64,000 nucleotides of DNA, taken from the NCBI GenBank assembly GCA_947470805.1, contig CANIVU010000020.1, positions 24,478 to 88,477 on the forward strand, in the 5' to 3' direction. The notes under the pieces are model-generated. The model ran no database searches. It was not told the DNA's origin and saw only the letters and a program-made list of their open reading frames with translations. This document shows positions 1 through 6,761 of this stretch, piece after piece. Position 1 is the first letter of the stretch; the number at the start of each line of letters is the position of its first letter. This stretch comes from Acidobacteriota bacterium (lineage in GTDB: Bacteria > Acidobacteriota > Terriglobia > Bryobacterales > Bryobacteraceae). The position numbers were made by a program, and so were the translations under genes.

Positions 1-34
1 CGGGCCGATTCACACAACCAAACAGAAAGGAAAA

Positions 35-922
35 CTACTTCCCGAAGTACCCGTCATCAATGCCAATGGTATTGGTCTTCTTGATGGATTCCACGGCCGC
101 CTTCGCCAGTTCCGGACGCAGCTGTTTTTCAATCTGCTCCTTCATATCGGCCAGCGACTTGCTCTTGCGCTCGTCCACCTTGATCAGGTGGTAGCCGAAT
201 GCCGACCGCACCGGTTCGCCGACTTTTCCGATCGGCTGCGCGAACGCCGCCGTGTCAAATTCCGGAACCATCTGGCCGCGGCCAAACTGGCCCAGGTCGC
301 CGCCCTGCGCGCCCGTACCCGTGTCATCGGATTCCGCCTTCGCCGTCGTCGCGAAATCGGCGCCAGCGTCCAGCTTCTTCTTCAACTCGATGGCTTTCGC
401 TTTCGCTTCGTCGTCGGACAGCTCTTTCTGTCCCTCACGCAACGGCACGCGAGAGTCCTTGAACCGCACCAGAATGTGGCGCGCCTTCACTTCCTCGTAT
501 TCGCTCTTGTGCTCGTCGAAGTACTTCGCAACGGCGGCATCGTCAACCTTAACCGTAGCCTGCAGGTCGCGGAATAACATCTGCGCCAGCATCTGGTCTA
601 CCTGAAACGCAATCTGCGCCTTCGTCGCCGCCTGCTGGTCGATCTTGCGCTTCCGCGCCTCCTCGGCCATCATTCGCAACTCGGCGTACTGCTCAGCGAC
701 CTTCCGCTTGTTCGGGCCCTTCGCCTCGGTCTGAATCTGCGGCGGGAGCGCGTTGATAAACGTCTCGTATTCGCCTTTGGTTACTTTGAGCGACCCGATG
801 GTCAACACCACCGGATCGGCGGCCGCCTCCAGCACCGGTTTCGGTGCCGACGTCTGGCCTGTGACAAGCAGAGAAGAAAATAAAGCGGCCGTGCTAAAGC
901 CGAGAAAACAAATAGGTTTCAT
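35..922 (-). CDS. Secreted parvulin-type peptidyl-prolyl isomerase (PpiC/SurA-like)
   Basis: Predicted periplasmic cis-trans prolyl isomerase that helps exported or outer-membrane proteins fold. The 295-aa product has a signal peptide at about 1-22, a helical chaperone-like segment at about 40-140, and a parvulin domain at about 143-250. The parvulin hallmarks are ARHILVRF near 147-154, the GGDLGQFGRGQMVPEF stretch at 207-222, and SAFGYHLIKV at 240-249. The open frame continues further upstream, but the start at MKPICFLG gives a clean signal peptide and is preceded by a GGAGAAAGG ribosome site; the extension would run into the divergent ABC transporter gene. The family assignment is firm; the particular clients are unknown. 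Confidence 0.9.
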   Translation of the reverse strand: MKPICFLGFSTAALFSSLLVTGQTSAPKPVLEAAADPVVLTIGSLKVTKGEYETFINALPPQIQTEAKGPNKRKVAEQYAELRMMAEEARKRKIDQQAATKAQIAFQVDQMLAQMLFRDLQATVKVDDAAVAKYFDEHKSEYEEVKARHILVRFKDSRVPLREGQKELSDDEAKAKAIELKKKLDAGADFATTAKAESDDTGTGAQGGDLGQFGRGQMVPEFDTAAFAQPIGKVGEPVRSAFGYHLIKVDERKSKSLADMKEQIEKQLRPELAKAAVESIKKTNTIGIDDGYFGK

Positions 923-1010
923 CCTTTGACCTTTCTCCAGAATAGCTCGAATTCTGTCCCCGGCGCGGTAGATTGGAGTAAGGAGGCCCTCGCCTCCCAA
1001 AAATTCATAT

Positions 1011-2861
1011 ATGGCAACAACCAAGAAACCACCGAAAGTGATGCGCCTCCGCGCCATCCTCCCGGACCTCTGGGAGATCGTCCGGCCCCTCCGCGGCCAG
1101 CTATTCATCGGTGTCGTCCTCATCATCATTGCCCGGTGTGCCAGCCTCATCCTGCCGGCCTCCACCAAGTACCTGATCGATGACATCATCGGCAAACGGA
1201 ATCACGAAATGTTGATGCCGCTGGTGGCCGCCGTCGTTACAGCCACCATCATCCAGGCCGCCTGTTCGTTCACCGTCAGCCAGATTCTGTCCAAAACCGC
1301 CCAGCGCGTCATCGCCGACATGCGCCGCAAAATCCAGGTCCACATCGGCCGTCTGCCCGTGGCCTACTTCGACAAGAACAAGACCGGCGAGCTCGTCTCC
1401 CGCATCATGTACGACGTCGAAGGCCTGCGCAACCTCGTCGGTACCGGCCTGGTCGATTTCTTCGGCGGCCTGCTCACCGCCATCCTCGCCCTGGCCATTC
1501 TCTTCCGCACCAGCCCGCTGCTCACGGTGCTGGCGCTCGCCATCGTCGTCTGCGTCTCGGTCGCCATGTTCTTCGGCTTCAACAAAATGCGCCCCGTCTT
1601 CAAGGAGCGCAACACGATCTATTCCGAAATCACCGGCCGCCTCCAGGAGTCGCTCTCCGGCGTCCGCGTTATCAAGGGCTACCACGCCGAAGCCCGCGAA
1701 GAAGCCGTCTTCGCCACCGGTGTCCAGAAGCTCCTTGCCAACGTCATCAAAACCATCACCGGCGTCTCGCTCGTCAGCCAGTCCGCCGTGGTCTTAATGG
1801 GGCTCGTCGGCGCCCTCGTCATGTGGATCGGTACCCGCGAAATCCTCGCCGGCCACCTCACCCTCGGCGAGTTCATCACCTTCACCGCCTTCCTCGCCTT
1901 CCTCGTCGCGCCCATCTTCGGCATCGTCTCCATCGGCAGCCAGCTCACCGAAGCGCTCGTCGGCCTGGAACGGATGAAGGAGGTCCTCAACGAACAGCGC
2001 GAGGACCAGGACCCCGCCCGCGCCAACGCCATGCCGGCCATTCACGGGCGCGTCGAATTCGACCATGTCGACTTCGCCTACGAAGAAGGAAAGCCCGTTC
2101 TCCAGGACTTCTCTTTCGTCGCCGAACCCGGCTCCGTAACGGCCCTGGTCGGCTCCTCCGGCTCCGGTAAGTCGACAACCATCGGCCTCATCGCCGCCTT
2201 CGCCAAGCCGCAAAAAGGCCGTGTCCTGGTCGATAAAATCGATCTCGCCACCGTCACCCTGGCCAGCTACCGGGAACAGCTCGGCGTGGTCCTCCAGGAG
2301 ACATTCCTGTTCGATGGCACCATCCGCGAAAACGTCGCCTTCTCCCGCCCCGAGGCGACCGAGGAGCAGATCATGGCCGCCATCAGCATCGCCCGTGTCG
2401 ACGAGTACGCCGAGAAGTTCCCCGACAAGTACGACACCGTCGTCGGCGAACGCGGCGTTCGGCTGAGCGGTGGCCAGAAGCAGCGCGTGGCCATCGCCCG
2501 CGCCATCCTCGCCGACCCGCGCATTCTGATCCTCGACGAAGCCACCTCGTCACTCGATTCGGAATCGGAGGCCTACATCCAAGCCGGCCTGGCCCACCTG
2601 ATGAAGGGCCGGACGACGTTCGTGATCGCCCACCGGCTCAGCACGATTCGCCGAGCCGATCAGATCCTGGTCGTCGAAAACGGCCGGATCATCGAGAGCG
2701 GAACCCACGACCAGTTGCTCACCGCCGGAGGCCGCTACGCCGATCTCTACCAGCGCCAGTACGACCTGGAAAAGAACCTCTTCCTGGCCGAAGGCGAAGG
2801 CGACACCATTGACGAGCCGCTGCCCGAACTCACGCCCAAGGCCTACCGCCCGTCGGCGTAA
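1011..2861 (+). CDS. ABC exporter, fused permease and ATPase (MsbA/lipid or multidrug type)
   Basis: 616-aa half-transporter that would work as a homodimer in the inner membrane and export a lipid or hydrophobic substrate. The transmembrane domain with six helices spans about 28-320. The nucleotide-binding domain follows: Walker A GSSGSGKST 381-389, signature LSGGQ 485-489, Walker B ILILDE 505-510 and the switch histidine at 541. The length fits MsbA-like exporters. An AAGGAGG site lies about 25 bases before the ATG, rather far. The last codons (KAYRPSA) are antisense to what looks like a leftover sulfatase C-terminus, so the natural 3' end may have been remodelled. The substrate cannot be told from the sequence. 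Confidence 0.92.
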   Translation: MATTKKPPKVMRLRAILPDLWEIVRPLRGQLFIGVVLIIIARCASLILPASTKYLIDDIIGKRNHEMLMPLVAAVVTATIIQAACSFTVSQILSKTAQRVIADMRRKIQVHIGRLPVAYFDKNKTGELVSRIMYDVEGLRNLVGTGLVDFFGGLLTAILALAILFRTSPLLTVLALAIVVCVSVAMFFGFNKMRPVFKERNTIYSEITGRLQESLSGVRVIKGYHAEAREEAVFATGVQKLLANVIKTITGVSLVSQSAVVLMGLVGALVMWIGTREILAGHLTLGEFITFTAFLAFLVAPIFGIVSIGSQLTEALVGLERMKEVLNEQREDQDPARANAMPAIHGRVEFDHVDFAYEEGKPVLQDFSFVAEPGSVTALVGSSGSGKSTTIGLIAAFAKPQKGRVLVDKIDLATVTLASYREQLGVVLQETFLFDGTIRENVAFSRPEATEEQIMAAISIARVDEYAEKFPDKYDTVVGERGVRLSGGQKQRVAIARAILADPRILILDEATSSLDSESEAYIQAGLAHLMKGRTTFVIAHRLSTIRRADQILVVENGRIIESGTHDQLLTAGGRYADLYQRQYDLEKNLFLAEGEGDTIDEPLPELTPKAYRPSA

Positions 2862-2877
2862 AACTCCTTCGGGTGCG
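2838..2877. repeat. 40-bp direct repeat, left copy (sulfatase-tail remnant)
   Basis: This 40-bp segment matches 3491-3530 at 37 of 40 positions. In the right-hand copy it encodes, on the minus strand, the sulfatase C-terminus HRKEFYSDGR plus stop. Here the minus strand reads HPKEFYADGR plus stop, so it is a remnant of a second sulfatase tail. It overlaps the last codons and stop of the ABC exporter. The two copies bracket the 78-bp array. Confidence 0.85.
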
Positions 2878-2881
2878 TGGC

Positions 2882-3495
2882 GCGGCCACAACACGCAGCC
2901 CGCACCCAGCCCGGCGGTACACAGCCGCCGCGCCGCACCAGTCAAAGGCTAGCAACCCGCAGCCCGAACCCAGTCCGGCGGTATACTCCCGCCGCGCTGT
3001 TCCCGAAGGCCCGCACCAGTCGAAGGGCCGCGACACGCAGTCCGAACCGAGCCCGGTGGTACACACCCGCCGAGCTGTTCCCGGAGGCCCGCACCAGTCG
3101 AAGGACCACGACACGCAGTCCGAACCGAGCCCGGTGGTACGCACCCGCCGAGCTGTTCCCGGAGGTCCGCACCAGTCGAAGGGCCACGACACGCAGCCCG
3201 AACCCAGTCCGGCGGTACACTCCCGCCGCGCTGTTCCCGAAGGCCCGCGCCAGTCGAAGGGCCACGACACGCAGCCTGAACCCAGCCCGGCGGCCCACAG
3301 CCGCCGGGCCGTTCCCGGAGGCCCGCACCAGTCGAAGGGCCACGCAGCGCCGCCCGAACCCAGCCCGGCGGCCCACACCCGCCGCGCCGTTCCCGAAGGC
3401 CCGCACCAGTCGAAGGGCCACGACACGCAGCCCGAACCCAGCCCGGTGGCCCACACCCGCCGCGCCGTTCCCGAAGGCCCGCACCAGTCGAAGGC
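2882..3495. repeat. 78-bp tandem repeat array (about seven full units)
   Basis: From 2939 to 3484 there are seven consecutive 78-bp units, with a degenerate partial unit before (about 2889-2938) and the start of an eighth at 3485. Because 78 is divisible by three and the DNA is GC-rich, several frames stay open on both strands, but none has a convincing ribosome site or recognisable fold. Bases equivalent to CAGCCCGA through GCTGT of each unit align without gaps to sulfatase codons at 3625-3665 (36 of 41 identical against the best unit). The array therefore seems to have arisen by amplification of a piece of the sulfatase gene. Confidence 0.9.
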
Positions 3496-3530
3496 CTACC
3501 GTCCGTCGGAGTAAAACTCCTTCCGGTGCG
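3491..3530. repeat. 40-bp direct repeat, right copy
   Basis: Right-hand partner of 2838-2877. It contains the true 3' end of the sulfatase gene on the minus strand (KEFYSDGR and TAG). Recombination between the two copies would delete the whole array, about 653 bp. Confidence 0.85.
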
Positions 3531-4863
3531 CCGCGGCATAGGCCTGCATCTTCGCCGCTACCGCCGGTTGGGACTCCAGGACATTGGTCGTCTCCAACGG
3601 GTCTTTCTCCATGTCGTATAGGCTCAGCCCGATCTCGGTCTGGCGGTACACTCCCGCCGCGCCGTCGTTGCCCGCTGTGACCAACTGCCGGTACTTATGC
3701 GGCAGATGCAGCTTCCATTTCCCATCGCCGGAGATGACGCCCTCAAAGACCTCGCCCGTCGAAAAGGCGTAGAATTCGTGAGGATTGGTGGCCCCCTTGA
3801 TGCCCGAAATCAGGGGCCATACGTCCTTCCCGTCGATCGGGTTCTGCGGCAGCGAGGCGCCTGCCAGCTTGGCAATGGTGGGCAACAGGTCGATCGTGCA
3901 GAAAGTCTTCTTCGAAACCGTGCCCACCTTGATCTGGCCCGGGTAGCGCATGATGCAGGCGCTCCGGGTGCCTCCGTCGAAGCCGGTCCCTTTGGATTCG
4001 CGGAACGGGGTCTTGCCCGCGTGGTTCCCGTAGGAGGTCCACGGGCCGTTATCGGAGGTCATGATCAACAGCGTGTTGCCGGCCACACCGGCCTTCTCCA
4101 GCGCGCCCATGATCTGGCCGACCGACCAGTCGAGCTCGGTGATCACATCGCCATGCACCCCGTGCCCGGACTTGCCGGCAAACGCCGGACTCCGGAACAG
4201 CGGCACGTGCGGCATCGAGTGGGGCACATACAGAAAAAACGGGCTGTCCTTGTGGCGGCCGATGAAGTCAACGGCGTGCTCGGTATACCACTGGGTCAGA
4301 TAGGGCTGTTCAGCCTTGGTGACCCGTTCAATTTTGACCTTGCCGTTCTCCCAGAACTGCAGCGGTTGCGGGTAGTTTTCGGGGCGTTCGGGATGGAACT
4401 CCCACATGTCGTTCGAGTACATCAGGCCGCAGGATTCGTCGAATCCGCGAGCTGGCGGCCGGGTCTCCGGCTGGTCGCCGATGTGCCATTTGCCGAAGGT
4501 AGCGGTCTTGTAGCCGGCCTTTTGCAGGACCTGGCCAATGGTGGCAAACGAGGGGTCCACGCCGCGAGCGCGCGGCCCATGGGCGCCGAACATTTTGGTG
4601 CGGCCCGGGTAGCAGCCCGTGAGCAGCGCCGACCGCGAAGCCGAGCAAATGGCCTGCGGGACGTAGAAGTTGTGGAACGCGCAGCCCTGTTTGGCGAGCC
4701 GTTCGACGTTCGGTGTCGGGTACGGCGGCTTGCCAAACGGATGGAAGTCCGCCCACCCCGAGTCATCGAGGAAGATAACGACAACATTAGGCCGCTTGCC
4801 AGCGGCGGAAAGGTAGGAAACGCCCAATGAGGCAGACTTCAAAAACGAGCGGCGATCCAGCAT
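3496..4863 (-). CDS. Secreted type I sulfatase (Tat-exported)
   Basis: 455-aa arylsulfatase-family enzyme that would hydrolyse sulfate esters on extracellular glycans or small molecules. The N-terminus MLDRRSFLKSASLG is a Tat-type signal. The metal-binding DD lies at 33-34 and the formylglycine site CSASR at 73-77, a C-x-A-x-R variant of the usual C-x-P-x-R; TGCYPGRTK follows. Later motifs GKWHIGD and TSDNGPW are typical of the alkaline-phosphatase fold. The reading frame stays open far upstream, but that part is low-complexity and overlaps the intergenic region, so the start was placed at the Tat signal. The C-terminal part is the apparent source of the adjacent 78-bp array. Substrate unknown. 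Confidence 0.88.
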   Translation of the reverse strand: MLDRRSFLKSASLGVSYLSAAGKRPNVVVIFLDDSGWADFHPFGKPPYPTPNVERLAKQGCAFHNFYVPQAICSASRSALLTGCYPGRTKMFGAHGPRARGVDPSFATIGQVLQKAGYKTATFGKWHIGDQPETRPPARGFDESCGLMYSNDMWEFHPERPENYPQPLQFWENGKVKIERVTKAEQPYLTQWYTEHAVDFIGRHKDSPFFLYVPHSMPHVPLFRSPAFAGKSGHGVHGDVITELDWSVGQIMGALEKAGVAGNTLLIMTSDNGPWTSYGNHAGKTPFRESKGTGFDGGTRSACIMRYPGQIKVGTVSKKTFCTIDLLPTIAKLAGASLPQNPIDGKDVWPLISGIKGATNPHEFYAFSTGEVFEGVISGDGKWKLHLPHKYRQLVTAGNDGAAGVYRQTEIGLSLYDMEKDPLETTNVLESQPAVAAKMQAYAAAHRKEFYSDGR

Positions 4864-5261
4864 CCGCCGAGTATATCGCGGCTCCCGCCGCGCAACATCC
4901 AGCCCCGCCCCCGTACACCCCCGTGTCCGCCGCAAGCCTCCGCACCACCGCCGGCCCGGGCCGCACGGCCATTGCCACGAATGGCCACAGTGCCGCCGCC
5001 GGACCGTGCCATGGCGGTGCCGCGAGTGATCAGACTCCGTGCGCCGAGCGTACGACGGGTCACATTGCCGTCGGCGTGTATTGCCCCGCTGGTGGAGCGG
5101 GCTGCATTCCGGTGGTGCGGGCGGGACAAGCATCCTGGGTTCCCGCTGCCGCTTTGCTGCCCGTCGGCGGCTCGATGGGGAACCGCGAATCCCTCTCTCT
5201 CATATCGGCCATGGGACACAGTGGCTTTAGGAATTCCTCTCGCCGGGGTATCCTCTTCTCT
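4864..5261. other. Intergenic region between divergent sulfatase genes
   Basis: 398 bases with no supportable gene. It is GC-rich and open in several frames but has no conserved-looking protein. It contains short inverted repeats, for example GGCCATT/AATGGCC at 4967-4986 with a 6-base loop. It must hold the promoters of both divergent sulfatase genes, though no clear -35/-10 pair was recognised. Confidence 0.5.
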
Positions 5262-6761
5262 GTGAGCACGCCCACTCGCCGAGCCGTCCTCGGCACCGCC
5301 ATCGCCCCCGCCTTCCTGCAAGGCCAGCCGCGCAGGACCTCGCGGCCCAACGTCCTGTTCATCATGGACGACCAGCACCGTGGCGACTGCGTCCGCGCCG
5401 ACGGCAACCGAGCCATCCATACGCCGAACATCGACCGCATCGGCAACGAAGGCGCCCGGTTCTCCCGCGCCTACTCCACCTCGCCCACCTGCACGCCCGC
5501 GCGTAGCGCGTTGCTCACCGGGCTCGGGCCCTGGAATCACGGCATGCTTCACATGGTGGAGATGGGCCAGAAATACGCCTTCACCAAACCCCAGGCCATG
5601 CGTGACGCCGGCTACTACACCACCGGCATCGGCAAGATGCACTACAACCCCCAGCGGGCCCTGCATGGCTTCCACCAGACCATCCTTGATGAGAGCAGCC
5701 GCGCCCAGACGCCCGGGTTCCGCAGCGACTACCGCTCCTGGTTCTACTCCCAGGCGCCGCACCTGAATCCGGACGCCACCGGCGTGGGCTTCAATGACTA
5801 TCCGGCCAAGGCCTACGTACTGCCGGAGAACCTGCATCCCACTCACTGGACGGCCCAGACGGCGGTGAACTTCCTGAACGGCTACAACCGGCCAGAGCCG
5901 TTCTTCCTAAAGGTCAGCTTCGCACGGCCGCACAGCCCCTACGACCCGCCGCAGCGGTTCATGGACCAGTACAAAGACGCCGACCTGCCGAAGGCCCATG
6001 TGGGCAAGTGGGCCGCCAGGAACGAGAAGCGGAACTCGGACAAGGACGACATCTGGCGCGGCGATCTGGGCGAGGCGCAGGTGCGCTCCTCGCGCCAGGG
6101 CTACTACGGCTCCATCTCCTTCGTCGACGAACAGGTGGGCCGGATTCTGGAGGCCCTGGAGAGGCGCGGATGGCTGGAGGAGACTCTCATCATCTTCACT
6201 TCCGACCACGGCGACATGACCGGCGACCACCACTTGTGGCGCAAGTCCTACGCCTACGAAGCCTCGGCGCGGATCCCAATGGCCATGCGCTGGCCGAAGG
6301 GCATGGTCAGCACCGCGCGCGGCCAGGTGATCGACCGGCCGGTGGAACTACGGGACATCTTCCCCACCTGTCTGGACGCGGCCGGCGTGAAGCACGAGCG
6401 CAAGCTGGACGGCGCGAGCCTGCTGAACCTGGCGCGGAATCCGAAGGGCGAATGGCGGGACGCGATCGACCTGGAACACGGCGTTTGCTATGCCCCGGAG
6501 AACAACTGGAACGGCTTCACCGACGGCAAGTCCAAGTACATCTACCACGCCCTGCACGGCGAGGAGCAACTATTCGACCTACAGAAAGACCCCGGCGAGA
6601 TCAACGATCTCTCCGGGGTCTCTGCCTCCGAACCTTTGTTGCGACAGTGGCGCCAGCGGCTGGTGGACCACCTGGAAGTGCGTGGGGAGAAGTGGGTGAA
6701 GGGCGGCCGGCTGCAGACGCGGCAGGCCATTCCGAAGTCACCCAACTACCCGGCAGTCTAG
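5262..6761 (+). CDS. Secreted type I sulfatase (choline/aryl-sulfatase-like)
   Basis: About 499 aa from a GTG start chosen because it gives a Tat-like leader (STPTRRAVLGTAIAPAF). The sulfatase signature is complete: metal-binding MDDQHRGD near 35-42 and formylglycine site CTPAR at 77-81 followed by SALLTG; the C-terminal half has TSDHGDMTGDHHLW. The frame is open upstream to 4827, but that extension has no signal and overlaps the opposite sulfatase. The gene converges on the TonB receptor with stop codons overlapping by 4 bases. It is only distantly related to the neighbouring sulfatase (different active-site context), so the pair probably acts on different sulfate esters taken up through the receptor. 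That link is an inference. Confidence 0.87.
   Translation: MSTPTRRAVLGTAIAPAFLQGQPRRTSRPNVLFIMDDQHRGDCVRADGNRAIHTPNIDRIGNEGARFSRAYSTSPTCTPARSALLTGLGPWNHGMLHMVEMGQKYAFTKPQAMRDAGYYTTGIGKMHYNPQRALHGFHQTILDESSRAQTPGFRSDYRSWFYSQAPHLNPDATGVGFNDYPAKAYVLPENLHPTHWTAQTAVNFLNGYNRPEPFFLKVSFARPHSPYDPPQRFMDQYKDADLPKAHVGKWAARNEKRNSDKDDIWRGDLGEAQVRSSRQGYYGSISFVDEQVGRILEALERRGWLEETLIIFTSDHGDMTGDHHLWRKSYAYEASARIPMAMRWPKGMVSTARGQVIDRPVELRDIFPTCLDAAGVKHERKLDGASLLNLARNPKGEWRDAIDLEHGVCYAPENNWNGFTDGKSKYIYHALHGEEQLFDLQKDPGEINDLSGVSASEPLLRQWRQRLVDHLEVRGEKWVKGGRLQTRQAIPKSPNYPAV

Noticed and set aside
2882..3495. CRISPR array
   Set aside because: Units are contiguous 78-bp copies with scattered substitutions and no unique spacers; no cas genes nearby.
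2873..3514. 213-aa repetitive Pro/Ser/Arg-rich protein in the 78-bp array
   Set aside because: All frames stay open because the unit is a multiple of three and GC-rich; there is no ribosome site, and the DNA is explained as amplified antisense sulfatase sequence.
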